Assembly (NCBI GenBank): GCA_016744435.1
Contig: JADGEJ010000029.1
Coordinates: forward strand, 1 to 47,325
From: Lentibacter sp.
GTDB taxonomy: Bacteria > Pseudomonadota > Alphaproteobacteria > Rhodobacterales > Rhodobacteraceae
Direction: 5' to 3'
Length of the DNA stretch: 47,325 nt
Shown here: positions 8,392 to 16,909 of the stretch, in pieces
Layout: each line of letters begins with the position of its first letter
How positions within the stretch are numbered: the stretch's first letter is position 1
Made by a program: the position numbers and the translations under genes
The notes under the pieces: generated by a model
Databases searched by the model: none
Seen by the model: only the letters and a program-made list of their open reading frames with translations
What the model was told of the DNA's origin: nothing

Positions 8392-8988
8392 CTAGGCTGG
8401 AAGCAGCACCGGATAGAGCGAGAGCACAAGCAGCACCGCCATTGTCCAGTTGAACGCCCGCAGGCTTGCCGGGCTCTTCAGCAGGCGGCGCAGCTCCTGG
8501 CCGAGGACGGCCCAGACGCTCACCGAGGGGAAGTTGACCAGCCCGAAGGCAAGCGCGACTGTCAGGATCGACCCTGCCGCGCGGTCAGGCGCGTAGATGG
8601 TTATCGCCGTGAGGGCCATTGTCCAAGCTTTCGGATTGACCCATTGGAAGGCAGCGGCCTGTAGAAACGTCATCGGAGTGCCTGTTGTTTCCTGACGTTC
8701 TGGCGGTGCGGAGTGCGCTATCTTCCACGCAAGCCAAAGCATGTAGGCCACGCTCACCACCTTGAGGATGGTATGGCTGGGAGGCCAGCTGTCAAACACC
8801 TGAATAAGGCCGACACCAACGAGGAAGATCATCAACGTGAAGCCGATACCGATGCCGAGCATATGAGGCACGGTACGGCGGAAGCCGAAGTTGGCGCCAG
8901 AGGCCATCAGCATCATGTTGTTTGGCCCCGGCGTTACCGAAGACACGAAGGCGAAGGCCACGAGGCCATAGAGGAGTTCATGCGTCAT
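8392..8988 (-). CDS. LysE/RhtB family amino acid exporter
   Basis: 198 residues with five to six hydrophobic segments and the family hallmark [22 protein letters not shown] at about 17-38. A second typical block follows, [18 protein letters not shown] near 130. LysE/RhtB proteins export amino acids or related solutes across the inner membrane. The start at 8988 (MTHELLYG) matches the usual family N-terminus; an in-frame ATG at 9006 would add six residues. It is divergent from the Lrp-type regulator next door, the common arrangement in which an Lrp protein senses an amino acid and controls its exporter. accA follows on the same strand. Confidence 0.88.
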   Translation of the reverse strand: MTHELLYGLVAFAFVSSVTPGPNNMMLMASGANFGFRRTVPHMLGIGIGFTLMIFLVGVGLIQVFDSWPPSHTILKVVSVAYMLWLAWKIAHSAPPERQETTGTPMTFLQAAAFQWVNPKAWTMALTAITIYAPDRAAGSILTVALAFGLVNFPSVSVWAVLGQELRRLLKSPASLRAFNWTMAVLLVLSLYPVLLPA

Positions 8989-9060
8989 TTCGCAACTATC
9001 CGTCATATTGGGCGCATTGAAGTTGCGTAATGGTGTGTTGTGGGTATATTTTCACATTAT

Positions 9061-9513
9061 ATGACTGAAATTGACGATATAGACCGCAAGATATTGCGCG
9101 AGTTGAGCCGTGATGGACGGGTGAGCAACCTTGAACTGGCGGAACGCATCGCGCTGTCGCCCTCAGCCACGCTGCGCCGCGTCGCCGTTCTGGAAAAGCT
9201 CGGCGTGATCAAAGGCTACCGCGCAGTGCTGGACGCGCAGGCGATGGGGGCCGGGTTTGTCGCGTACATAACCGTTGGACTGAGCCTGCACACCAAGGCA
9301 GCACAAGAAGCGTTTGAGAGGGCTATTTCCCGAGCGCCGGAAGTGCGCGAGTGTCACAATATCACCGGAGCTGTAGAATATCTGCTGCGCGTAGAGGCCG
9401 CCGATTTGGCGAGCTACAAGACGTTTCATACCGATGTGCTGGGCACCCTGCCACAAGTGAGCGCGATCACGTCTTATGTGGTGATGGGTTCGCCAAAAGA
9501 CGAGAGGGCGTGA
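9061..9513 (+). CDS. Lrp/AsnC family transcriptional regulator
   Basis: 150 residues. An N-terminal helix-turn-helix at about 3-60 (IDDIDRKILRELSRDGRVSNLELAERIALSPSATLRRVAVLEKLGVIKGYRAVLD) is joined to a RAM ligand-binding domain at about 68-145, with the VRECHNITGAVEYLLRVEAADL core. The start at 9061 matches the family N-terminus; an upstream ATG at 9040 would add seven residues. No Shine-Dalgarno sequence is seen before 9061, so the transcript may be leaderless or weakly translated. The neighbouring LysE exporter is divergent, only about 70 bases away, and is its likely target. Confidence 0.9.
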   Translation: MTEIDDIDRKILRELSRDGRVSNLELAERIALSPSATLRRVAVLEKLGVIKGYRAVLDAQAMGAGFVAYITVGLSLHTKAAQEAFERAISRAPEVRECHNITGAVEYLLRVEAADLASYKTFHTDVLGTLPQVSAITSYVVMGSPKDERA

Positions 9514-9528
9514 GGCTAGCCGTTTCGA

Positions 9529-9604
9529 ATTTTGCTTCGCAAAATCCGACCAGTTGGGGGACTAGTCCCCCAAACCCCCAAGGATATTTCTGGAAAGAAA
9601 AAGA
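9529..9604 (+). terminator. Tandem hairpins and C-rich repeat element after the Lrp gene
   Basis: Two structures follow the Lrp stop. ATTTTGC at 9529-9535 pairs with GCAAAAT at 9539-9545 around TTC. A perfect 20-bp palindrome then lies at 9554-9573 (five Gs, ACTAGT, five Cs). It continues as CCCCCAAACCCCCAAGGATATTT. A second copy of this last block occurs, inverted, at 14388-14430. Both copies lie just downstream of genes, so they probably act as terminators and form a dispersed element family. Confidence 0.7.
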
Positions 9605-9620
9605 GCATGGGTGGTCGTGT

Positions 9621-10379
9621 TCAGGTGAGGCCGAGCGGTTGGAAGATTGGGCCTGTTGGGGTTTGTTCGTAGTGAACAAAAATACCGAAGACCTCTTGCA
9701 TGAGTTTCGGCGTTAGCACTTCTTGAGGTGGGGCGTCAGCGACGAGGCGACCTTTGGACATGAGCAAAATACGGGTACAGTGACGGGCGGCAAGGCCGAG
9801 ATCATGTAGGGAGACAAGCGTTGACTTGCCTTGCTCTGTTAGCGCTTGGAAGGCTTGCATTGTCGATATCTGATGGGCTGGGTCAAGCCCCGCTATCGGC
9901 TCATCAACCATAAGCAGAGGGGTCTGCTGTGCTAAAGCACGCGCGATAAGGACGCGGGCTTGTTCTCCGCCAGAAAGCTGGTTGGCGAGGCGGGTTCGAA
10001 AGCCTTCAAGGCCCATCTGGCTGAGAGCTTCGTCAACTGCTGCTTGGTCGGTAGCGCTGAGTTTGGCGCCTCGCGGCAAGTGCGGTGTGCGGCCAAGGGC
10101 GACTACGGCCTCAACCGTCACAGGCCAAGCGATTTCACGGGCTTGCGGGAGCCATGCAGCGGCGTGGGCGCGTTTGGCCGGGCTGAGCGACGTTAGTGAG
10201 CTTTCGCCCGTGCTTGGCATCAGGCCAAGGGCGGCCCGCATCAGGGTTGTTTTGCCCGCGCCGTTAGGGCCGATAAGGCCAATGCATTCGCCCGGCCCGA
10301 TCGTGAGCGAGACCCTGTCGACAACCGGGCAGTCGCCGCGTTTGACCGTGAGGTTATCAAGTGAAAGGAGCGGGTTCAT
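9621..10379 (-). CDS. btuD: ABC transporter ATPase, vitamin B12 uptake
   Basis: 252 residues with Walker A GPNGAGKTTLMRA at about 38-50, signature LSGGEQARVLIARAL near 135-149, Walker B LLMVDEPIAGLD near 155-166 and the switch His in SLHDLGLAARHC. It belongs to the FecE/BtuD/HmuV group that powers uptake of cobalamin, haem or siderophores. It overlaps the permease by four bases and ends the btuB-F-C-D operon. The cobalamin riboswitch at the operon head makes B12 the probable cargo; the ATPase sequence alone could not tell. Confidence 0.88.
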   Translation of the reverse strand: MNPLLSLDNLTVKRGDCPVVDRVSLTIGPGECIGLIGPNGAGKTTLMRAALGLMPSTGESSLTSLSPAKRAHAAAWLPQAREIAWPVTVEAVVALGRTPHLPRGAKLSATDQAAVDEALSQMGLEGFRTRLANQLSGGEQARVLIARALAQQTPLLMVDEPIAGLDPAHQISTMQAFQALTEQGKSTLVSLHDLGLAARHCTRILLMSKGRLVADAPPQEVLTPKLMQEVFGIFVHYEQTPTGPIFQPLGLT

Positions 10380-11359
10380 GCGAGCTCCTTTCGGGTTTTG
10401 TAGATGAGGTGCAAGAACAATGGCGCGCCGATGAGGGCCATGACAACGCCAAGCTTGAGGTCACGCTCAGGCAGTACGAGCCGCACGGCGATGTCGGCCG
10501 CGAGCACCATGGCAGCGCCGCCAATGGCCGAGGCCCAGAGCAGGCGCGAAGGCCGCCCGCCCACAAAAGGGCGCAGCATGTGGGGCACGACGAGGCCGAC
10601 AAAACCGATCGCGCCAGCAACAGCCGTGGCCGCGCCAACAACGCAAGACGTGCCCAGCACCAACATAAGGCGCAGGCGCTTGAGATTGATCCCCATTGAA
10701 GCGGCAGCATCTTCGCCAAGCGTGAGCGCGTCAAGGCCACGGCCGAGCGAGGCGAGCATCAGCCAGCCCAGCGCCATGATCGGCACAGCAAGGGTGACGT
10801 GCTGCATCGAGCGATCAGCGAGCGAGCCCATCATCCAAAAGACGATTTCATGCGCGGCGTAGGGATTGGGCGAAAGGTTGAGCGCCAGCGAGGTGAGTGC
10901 GCCCGCCATGGCCGAGATCGCGATGCCCGCGAGGATAAGCGTCATCGACGCACCACGGGGGCCAGCCAGAGCAAGAACAAGCAGCACGCCGATGAGGGCA
11001 GCAGAGAGGGCCGAGAACGGCAAGGCCAGCGCGAAGGTCGCAGCGAACCCTGTTTGCAACGAAAGCACCGCACCAAAGGCCGCAGAGGAGCTAACGCCAA
11101 TGAGGCCCGGCTCGGCGAGCGGGTTGCGCAAATAGCCCTGCATGGCGGCACCTGCGAGGCCAAGAGATGCGCCGATAGCCACGGCCAGCAAAGCGCGTGG
11201 CAAGCGAATTTCGCGCATGATGAGCGTAAGAGGCGTGCCGTCGTCTTGGAAGAGCGCCGAGAGGGTTTCGGCCAGCGACGCCTCGGCGGGGCCAATCGCA
11301 AGCGATGCCACGAAAAGCACCGCGGTAAGGGCGCTGAGAAGAAGCATAAGGCGCGTCAT
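10376..11359 (-). CDS. btuC: FecCD-type permease, vitamin B12 uptake
   Basis: 327 residues with about ten membrane helices. Family landmarks are the MQGYLRNPLAEPGLIGVSSSAAFGA block near 75-100, GAGAAATAVAGAIGFVGLVVPHMLR-like text near 250-280 (here VGAATAVAGAIGFVGLVVPH), and a cytoplasmic coupling loop near the C-terminus before a final APLFLHLI helix. Two copies would form the inner-membrane channel. The start at 11359 overlaps the btuF stop in an ATGA arrangement, so the longer frame to 11425 is not used. Its own stop overlaps btuD by four bases. Confidence 0.88.
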   Translation of the reverse strand: MTRLMLLLSALTAVLFVASLAIGPAEASLAETLSALFQDDGTPLTLIMREIRLPRALLAVAIGASLGLAGAAMQGYLRNPLAEPGLIGVSSSAAFGAVLSLQTGFAATFALALPFSALSAALIGVLLVLALAGPRGASMTLILAGIAISAMAGALTSLALNLSPNPYAAHEIVFWMMGSLADRSMQHVTLAVPIMALGWLMLASLGRGLDALTLGEDAAASMGINLKRLRLMLVLGTSCVVGAATAVAGAIGFVGLVVPHMLRPFVGGRPSRLLWASAIGGAAMVLAADIAVRLVLPERDLKLGVVMALIGAPLFLHLIYKTRKELA

Positions 11360-12213
11360 GGTTTGAGCGTCTCCCTCTGTTGCGCGAGGGTTTTGATAGC
11401 ACGCAACACAAAGGGTGTACCACAAAGCCAGTCGCCATCGTCTATTTTGGTTGAGACGGCCTGCGCCTGCATGCGCGCGACAACGGGGTGGCGCGGAACG
11501 GCTTCGGAGCGGGACGCGCCCGGATATGGCTGGCTTGTGATAACGACTTCAGGAGCCGAGAGCGCCAACAGCTCGAGCGGCAATGTGCCGCCGTGGGTGA
11601 GGCCCATTTCGCTGGCGATGTTGATAAAGCCAGCTGCGACAAGCATTTCGCCGGAAAGAGTTTGGCTGCCGACGGTGTAGCCGTTTGCGCCATAAAGAGC
11701 GGCGCGAGGCTTGCGCGCGGCAGTATCAGCTTGGAGAGCAGCAAGGCCCGCATCAAACTCAGCGGCGAGCACTTCGGCGCGCTCGGTTTGGTTAAGGGCT
11801 GCACCGACTTCAAGGATGCCCGCACGCACGTCTTTGAGCGATGACGCGGAAGCGATTGTGACCACTTTGATGCCAAGCCGCTCAAGCATGGTAACTGCGG
11901 CGCGCGCTGTGTAAGTGCCGGCAATCACGAGGTCGGGCTCAAGCAGGAATACCTCTTCGGCACGGCCTGTGTTTGGGATGTAGTTTTGGGCCTCTTCAAC
12001 CATCGCTGAAGTGCGCCTGTCGTAGGCGAGACTTGAGACAGACACGAGCTGCCCCTCGTCTGCGAGCAGCATAGCGAGCTGATCGGTGCAGACGTTCATC
12101 GAGACAACCCTGTCAGGTGCGTCTTCCGACACAACTCTTTTGGGAGCCTCGGCAAAAGCCGCCGTGCCAGCAAAAGCCAGCACGGCGACGTTTATGAGCT
12201 TAGAAAGACGCAC
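11356..12213 (-). CDS. btuF: Periplasmic cobalamin-binding protein
   Basis: 285 residues if translation begins at the GTG at 12213. A short basic N-terminus and a hydrophobic stretch ending AFAGTAAFAEA form a Sec signal peptide cut near residue 23. The mature part is a helical-backbone binding protein of the BtuF/FecB class: DRVVSMNVCTDQLAML, then EEVFLLEPDLVIAGTYT, and LLALSAPEVVITSQPYPG near the end. The longer frame to 12405 overlaps the btuB coding region and lacks a signal-like start. The GTG overlaps the end of btuB by 14 bases, giving translational coupling. No strong ribosome site was seen, so the exact start is uncertain. Confidence 0.82.
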   Translation of the reverse strand: MRLSKLINVAVLAFAGTAAFAEAPKRVVSEDAPDRVVSMNVCTDQLAMLLADEGQLVSVSSLAYDRRTSAMVEEAQNYIPNTGRAEEVFLLEPDLVIAGTYTARAAVTMLERLGIKVVTIASASSLKDVRAGILEVGAALNQTERAEVLAAEFDAGLAALQADTAARKPRAALYGANGYTVGSQTLSGEMLVAAGFINIASEMGLTHGGTLPLELLALSAPEVVITSQPYPGASRSEAVPRHPVVARMQAQAVSTKIDDGDWLCGTPFVLRAIKTLAQQRETLKP

Positions 12214-14008
12214 GAACGCCGAAGTAGATCGCGCGGTCAGACGTCGCATAGCCCGCTGACGTTTGATACTCTTTGTCAAAGAGGTTCTCGACACGCAGGT
12301 AGGCTTCAGCGTTGTCGTTGATCTCATAGTTGAGCGTCGCGTTTGCAACCGTGTAGTCGGGCATGGCCCGTGAGGGGAAGCCATCGTTGGCGCGGCCAGC
12401 GACATGGTTCACGCTTACCCCCATCGACAGGCGAGAACTGAGGCCAGCAGTCAAACCAAGTGAAACGTCATGCTCAGGCACACGCACCAGCTGATTGCCG
12501 AAAGCATCGGCGCTTTTGGTGTAGGTGTAAGAGCCCGTCATGAAAACGCCACTGGCGATTTCAAACTCACCTGATAGCTCGAGGCCCTTTGTCGTGCTGG
12601 TGCCGGGAACTTGACTGTAAGAGCCGCCGGAAAAGCCGATCAGGTTGTCTATTTCATTGTAAAACACCGTCGCTTTAACCATGGCGCCGGAAGCATAGCT
12701 ATACTCGATGCCAAGATCAAAACTGACAGAGCGCTCTTCTGTCAGGCTGGTGTTGCCATACGGGCCAAACAGTTCGTAGAGCGAGGGCGCGCGAAAGCCG
12801 TTGCCGAGCGAGGCGCGCACAGTTGTCGCCTCGGACGCACGCCAAGCAAGGGCCGCACGGCCTGTAATAGCATCGCCAAAGTCGGAGTGGTTTTCGTAGC
12901 GCGCGGCCAGAGACATGTCGACATCAGCTGACAGCGGCCTTGCGTATTCGGCGAAGACGGCCGAGCTGTTGTATTCGGCATCTGTTCCCGAGAAGGTTGC
13001 TTTCTCGATGCTGTGCGCAAGGCCGAACGACAATGTCCCAGCGCCGACATTGGTGTTGCCCGAATAGTCAAACTCGGTGCGCGATCCGTCAAACACTGTG
13101 GTCCAGCCAAGCGGATCTTCACTGTGGTTTTTCGAGTAGGAAATCGCGAACTCGTGGTTGACGCGTGCGCCGTCAAGCTGTGCGAAAACGCGTGCTGCCT
13201 TGCGGGTGTTTGAGAACGGGCGATCAGCGTCGCCAAAGCCACCGCCGAAAGCGTCGATGTTTTGGTCGCTGTCTTTGTAAAGCAGTGTGCCGCCGAGCGT
13301 GAGCACATCAGTCGCTTGGAACGAGGCGCTCAGAACTGCTGTCGTGCCTTCGTAGCCGTCAGCCTCTGTGGCACCTTCGTTTTCATCTGCCGCCGAGAAA
13401 CCGTCAGTTTTGACGTGCGACAGAGTGAAGGAAATATCAGCGCGATCTGTCTTCTGCATGTAGTTAAACGACGCGCTGGCTGTGTTGTACGAACCATACT
13501 CCGCCGCGAACGTGTAGCGCTGGCCAACTTCGGCAAGGCGCGCGGACGAGAGGTTGATCACCCCGCCGATGGCTTCAGAACCGTAAAGCGCTGACTGCGA
13601 ACCCTTGAGCACTTCAACCCGGCCGATACCTGTGTTGAAGATGTCGCCCCAGTTGAACAGGTTTTGCGGGCTTGTCGTGTCTGTCATGTCGATGCCGTCA
13701 AAGTAGACTGGCACATAGCGTGACGGCAGACCGCGCACAGACATGGTTTGCAACGCGCCAACGGGGCCGTTGCCAGCGAATGTGACGCCGGGCAGTGCGT
13801 CGATCTTCTGCACGACTTGCTGCGTACCACCCTCTTGGAGTGTTTCCTCGGTGATGACTTCGGTAGTTGTTCCTGTCTTCCTCAATTCCGTCGGAACCGA
13901 GCTAGAGTAGAGCGTGATCTCATCCAGTTCATAGGCGTCTTGCGCGTAAGCCGGAGTAAGTTGCGCCAGCAGCAACGTTGCAGCGGACAGTTTGAGGGCA
14001 GCTTTCAT
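12200..14008 (-). CDS. btuB: TonB-dependent outer-membrane receptor, vitamin B12
   Basis: 602 residues. A signal peptide ends at TPAYAQ near residue 23, followed by a TonB-box-like segment (YELDEITLYSSS). A plug domain at about 35-150 contains VQKIDALPGVTFAGNGPVG, MSVRGLPSRYVPVYFDGIDM and VEVLKGSQSALYGSEAIGGVINL. A 22-strand barrel follows, ending in the insertion signal AIYFGVRASF with terminal Phe. The protein imports its ligand across the outer membrane using TonB energy. AAGGAA lies eight bases before the ATG at 14008. A cobalamin riboswitch lies upstream and periplasmic and inner-membrane parts follow, so BtuB is well supported. Confidence 0.9.
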   Translation of the reverse strand: MKAALKLSAATLLLAQLTPAYAQDAYELDEITLYSSSVPTELRKTGTTTEVITEETLQEGGTQQVVQKIDALPGVTFAGNGPVGALQTMSVRGLPSRYVPVYFDGIDMTDTTSPQNLFNWGDIFNTGIGRVEVLKGSQSALYGSEAIGGVINLSSARLAEVGQRYTFAAEYGSYNTASASFNYMQKTDRADISFTLSHVKTDGFSAADENEGATEADGYEGTTAVLSASFQATDVLTLGGTLLYKDSDQNIDAFGGGFGDADRPFSNTRKAARVFAQLDGARVNHEFAISYSKNHSEDPLGWTTVFDGSRTEFDYSGNTNVGAGTLSFGLAHSIEKATFSGTDAEYNSSAVFAEYARPLSADVDMSLAARYENHSDFGDAITGRAALAWRASEATTVRASLGNGFRAPSLYELFGPYGNTSLTEERSVSFDLGIEYSYASGAMVKATVFYNEIDNLIGFSGGSYSQVPGTSTTKGLELSGEFEIASGVFMTGSYTYTKSADAFGNQLVRVPEHDVSLGLTAGLSSRLSMGVSVNHVAGRANDGFPSRAMPDYTVANATLNYEINDNAEAYLRVENLFDKEYQTSAGYATSDRAIYFGVRASF

Positions 14009-14139
14009 TAAAGCAGTTCCTTCCCATGAGCCCGAAATGGGCGATAGCAATGTGCATCAGGAAGGCGACCCTTCCATAGCGGCGAAGTGCCACCGCTACG
14101 GAAACTCCGTTGCCCAAGACGCCCCTCGCGCTCAAACAG

Positions 14140-14312
14140 GGTGAACGATCTGGCAGGTCTCCTGACTTGCGGGTCGATGCTTGGCCGATCCTTCCCACCT
14201 TCTTAGGCAGTGGACAATTCAGCTTCGCTCGCCGCTCACAGTTGCGGGGGCAGTTGTGGAGTTAGCCCGTTCATTTGAACCTTGCTTCACCACATTCCCT
14301 ATTCACCGGCAG
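14140..14312 (-). promoter_or_regulatory. Cobalamin (adenosylcobalamin) riboswitch
   Basis: Reading the minus strand, GAATAGGGAATGTGGTG at about 14309-14293 opens the element. An ACTCCACAACTGCCCCCGCAACTGTGA stretch typical of the core comes next, and the B12 box AAGTCAGGAGACCTGCC at 14168-14152 closes it. This order matches the conserved cobalamin riboswitch. It lies about 130 bases before btuB and should shut off btuBFCD when B12 is plentiful. The outer limits are estimates. Confidence 0.92.
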
Positions 14313-14334
14313 ATGCCGGACCAGAACAATGCGA

Positions 14335-14364
14335 GCGTTAGACTGAGTCGTGTGCTCAGGTCAA
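14335..14364 (-). promoter_or_regulatory. Possible promoter of the btu riboswitch transcript
   Basis: TTGACC at 14364-14359 followed after 18 bases by TAACGC at 14340-14335 stands at the right place, some 25 bases upstream of the riboswitch. The -35 is good, the -10 poor. Confidence 0.3.
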
Positions 14365-14387
14365 GAACTCTGAACCGCTCTCAGCAT

Positions 14388-14430
14388 CTTCTTGGCATAA
14401 ATATCCTGGGGGTTTGGGGGCAAAGCCCCC
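14388..14430 (-). repeat. C-rich intergenic repeat, second copy
   Basis: On the minus strand: GGGGGC, TTT, GCCCCC (14430-14416), then AAACCCCCAGGATATTTATGCCAAGAAG. The block AAACCCCC(A)AGGATATTT matches the copy at about 9572-9592 almost base for base. It lies downstream of the methyltransferase stop, about 60 bases away, and can serve as its terminator. Confidence 0.7.
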
Positions 14431-14487
14431 ATTTCACGATCCTGAGAGCCGACGTGAGATGTCTGAATACTCAAAGCAAAGTGCTGT

Positions 14488-15090
14488 TCAATCTTTACGC
14501 GCCATCAAAACAGAGTGGCGGCCGCAATCAGGGTCTTCCGCGAGATAGGCGGTGAGGCGCATGCCGTTGTCAGACAGTATTTGGGCATACTCAACTGGCG
14601 AAAGGCTGGCATGATAAACTTCGTCATTGCCGACATGCCCCGTCACCTCACCAGCGTCATGGCCGACAGTGACAAGCAGGCTACCACCTTGGTTGATGAG
14701 CGCTGCAAGCTTTGGCAGCGTGGCGCGTTGCTCATCTTGCGTGAGGTGGAAGAAGCTGTCCCACGCGACGATGCCGTCAAACGTTTCGCTGAAGGAAAGG
14801 GCACGCATGTCGCCAAGCCGCCAGTCTTTCTTGGGCCAGCGCGAGCGGGCGATGCTTAGCATCGGCTCTGCAAAGTCTACGCCTGTGTAGGCGAACCCCT
14901 CGGCGATCAACCAGCTCCCGATCGGCTCGCCGACGCCACATCCAAGGTCAAGTACCCGAGCACCTCGCGGCAAGGCATCGCCAAAGCGCGCCAGCCAGCG
15001 GGCCTCGTGAAGCATGCGCGTGCGCTGCTCATCATAGAGCGCCGCGTTGGCCTCGTAGATCTCTTGGGTTTTACTGGAGAGTTCGCTCAT
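14488..15090 (-). CDS. Class I SAM-dependent methyltransferase
   Basis: 200 residues with a Rossmann-type methyltransferase fold. Motif I VLDLGCGVGEPIG lies near 46-58, the acidic ribose contact in YTGVDFAEPMLSIAR near 68-82, motif II WRLGDMRALSF near 90-100, and a motif IV-like FDGIVAWDSFFHLTQDEQ near 103-120. It transfers a methyl group from S-adenosylmethionine to an unknown acceptor. The start at 15090 (MSELSSKTQEIYEANAALYDEQR) is the usual N-terminus for this group; a GAGG lies about 12 bases before it. A frame to 15144 is open but lacks a better ribosome site. It appears to be a single gene between the btu operon and the SDR cluster. Confidence 0.85.
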   Translation of the reverse strand: MSELSSKTQEIYEANAALYDEQRTRMLHEARWLARFGDALPRGARVLDLGCGVGEPIGSWLIAEGFAYTGVDFAEPMLSIARSRWPKKDWRLGDMRALSFSETFDGIVAWDSFFHLTQDEQRATLPKLAALINQGGSLLVTVGHDAGEVTGHVGNDEVYHASLSPVEYAQILSDNGMRLTAYLAEDPDCGRHSVLMARKD

Positions 15091-15211
15091 GCTGTCAAAG
15101 TCAGCCTCACTGCTTCGTTGATTGCTGCGGCAGGTTAATGCCACGCCTATCGCAAGTCACCCCCAATGGCCCGTGCCGGGCATGAGCGCAAAGCGCACCT
15201 AACGGGGGCCC

Positions 15212-15976
15212 TCAGTCGGCTGTCCAACCGCCGTCAACAAGAAGCGAGGTGCCCGTCACCAGCGAAGAGGCGTCGGTGGCAAGGTAGAGCACCGCGCCCA
15301 TGATGTCTTCCACCGTGCCTGTGCGGCCGAGTTTGATCTTCTCTTCAATCCAGGCAAGGCGCTCGGGGTCTTCAAATGTTGGCTCTGTCAGAGGCGTTCT
15401 GATGAATGTCGGGCAGACCGTGTTGATGCGTATGCGCTCGGGGCCCCACTCAATCGCCATCGCCTTGACCATGCCTTCAACCGCGTGTTTGGAGGCGCAG
15501 TAAACCGCACGGTCAATCCCGCCAACATGGGCCATCTGGCTTGAGATGTGGATGATACTGCCTTCGAGGCCCGCCGCCTTCATGCCGTGCGCCACACCAA
15601 CCGAGAGGAAGTAAGCAGCGCGCAGGTTGACGTTCATAACAGCGTCGTAGTCTTCAGGCGTTGTCTCAAGAGCGGGGCTGTGGCGCGCAAGCCCTGCGGC
15701 GTTTACCACCACGTCGAAAGCTGGTTGTGACTTGAGCGCCGCCGTCAAAGCGTCAAGGTCTGTGATGTCGAGCGTGAGCGCTTCTGCGCTCCAGCCCTCC
15801 GCCTGCATGGCCTCGACGGTTTCCGCAAGCCGCTCAACACCGCGTGCAATGCAAACAACATGCGCACCCGCTTCAGCCAGTGCGACGGCGCAGCCTTGGC
15901 CGATGCCGGAAGACGCGCCCGTCACTATTGCGCGCTTGCCCTTTAGGCTCATGGATGGTGTTCGGGGCAGTTTCAT
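15212..15976 (-). CDS. Short-chain dehydrogenase/reductase (SDR)
   Basis: 254 residues, a classical SDR. The NAD(P)-binding TGASSGIGQG lies at about 19-28, followed by NAAGLARHSPALE near 95. The Ser of ISSQMAHVGG and the YCASK pair complete the catalytic Ser-Tyr-Lys set near 145-165. The C-terminus has TSLLVDGGWTAD. It oxidises an alcohol or reduces a ketone with a nicotinamide cofactor; the substrate is unknown. AAGGAG seven bases before the ATG at 15976 fixes the start. It is the last gene of a run SBP-LivG-LivF-LivH-LivM-hydrolase-SDR, so its substrate is probably a product of whatever that importer brings in. Confidence 0.9.
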   Translation of the reverse strand: MKLPRTPSMSLKGKRAIVTGASSGIGQGCAVALAEAGAHVVCIARGVERLAETVEAMQAEGWSAEALTLDITDLDALTAALKSQPAFDVVVNAAGLARHSPALETTPEDYDAVMNVNLRAAYFLSVGVAHGMKAAGLEGSIIHISSQMAHVGGIDRAVYCASKHAVEGMVKAMAIEWGPERIRINTVCPTFIRTPLTEPTFEDPERLAWIEEKIKLGRTGTVEDIMGAVLYLATDASSLVTGTSLLVDGGWTAD

Positions 15977-16060
15977 GTGGCGTCTCCTTGGGCATAAGAA
16001 CGCCCGCTGAAAGGGCGGTGTTTGCCGCACCCAAGCACGCGCGTCAGGGCCTGTCTAGGG

Positions 16061-16909
16061 TCAGGATCCTAGATCAGCGATTATCTCACGAAGCAATCGA
16101 GCATCTTCAGGGCGCGCCAGAGAGGGGGCATGACCGCAACCCTCTTTCATCGTGACAGTTGGGCGCGGGCCCATAGCTGTCATCCGATGCAAGATCGGCT
16201 GGGTGAGGATGTCGGAACTGCTGCCAGCGATCACATGCATCGGCAGTGTGATGCGCGTATAGGCGTCCCAACTCGAGAGTTCGTCAGCGAAAGCGTCAAA
16301 CTGTATGATGATGTTTGGGTCATAGCGCAGCGTCAACCGCCCGTCGGCGCGACGCCGTACAGAAGTTCGTGCCATACGCTGCCAAAAGCTGTCGGGCGCT
16401 GTGCCAAAGGGCGCATAAACTGTGCGCAGCCATGCTTCGGCCTCAGAGTGTGTTGCAAAGTCGGGCAAATTTCCCGCGTAGGTGAGGATGCGCTCGATCG
16501 CTTCTTGCGGCACTTCTGGCCCGATATCATTGATGATCAGATAGCTAAGGCGTTCTGCAAGTTGCCCCGCCGCCATACGCATGCCTATGAGGCCGCCCAT
16601 CGACGTGCCGAGCCAGCCAGTTTGCGCGATGTTGAAATGATCAAGCAACGCAACGGCAACTTCTGTCATATGCGCCACGGAGTATTGTGCCTCCGGTTTT
16701 TGCGCCCAGCTTGAAAGCCCGCGCCCGAAAGTATCGGGGCAGAGCACAAAATGAGTATCACTCAAGGCCTGTGCAAGTTCATCAAAGTCACGCCCCGTGC
16801 GCGCCAAACCATGCCACATGACAAGCGGTTTACTCGTCGGATTGCCCCAAAGTGTGACATGTATCTCGTGCCCAAGCACATCAACAAACTCATGGCGTGG
16901 CCCGTTCAC
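16061..16909 (-). CDS. Alpha/beta hydrolase
   Basis: 282 residues, cytoplasmic (no signal peptide). The oxyanion-side motif MWHGLARTGRDFDELA lies near 31-46, the nucleophile elbow GTSMGG at 101-106 gives Ser103, an Asp is available in the GSSSDILT segment near 228, and the catalytic His lies in EGCGHAPSLARPED near 262. It cleaves an ester, amide or C-C bond of unknown identity. The GTG start at 16909 overlaps the livM stop as GTGA, clear evidence for one operon. The longer frame to 17002 would run into livM. The location inside an importer operon suggests it hydrolyses the imported compound. Confidence 0.87.
   Translation of the reverse strand: MNGPRHEFVDVLGHEIHVTLWGNPTSKPLVMWHGLARTGRDFDELAQALSDTHFVLCPDTFGRGLSSWAQKPEAQYSVAHMTEVAVALLDHFNIAQTGWLGTSMGGLIGMRMAAGQLAERLSYLIINDIGPEVPQEAIERILTYAGNLPDFATHSEAEAWLRTVYAPFGTAPDSFWQRMARTSVRRRADGRLTLRYDPNIIIQFDAFADELSSWDAYTRITLPMHVIAGSSSDILTQPILHRMTAMGPRPTVTMKEGCGHAPSLARPEDARLLREIIADLGS

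Noticed and set aside
9007-9060. Lrp operator between the LysE and Lrp genes
   Set aside because: Control is likely from the divergent layout, but I could not find a convincing symmetric site.
10799-11680. Long plus-strand frame of 293 codons opposite btuC and btuF
   Set aside because: It is the antisense shadow of GC-rich genes: rich in Arg, Gly, Ala and Glu, with no motif, while the minus strand encodes clear transporter proteins.
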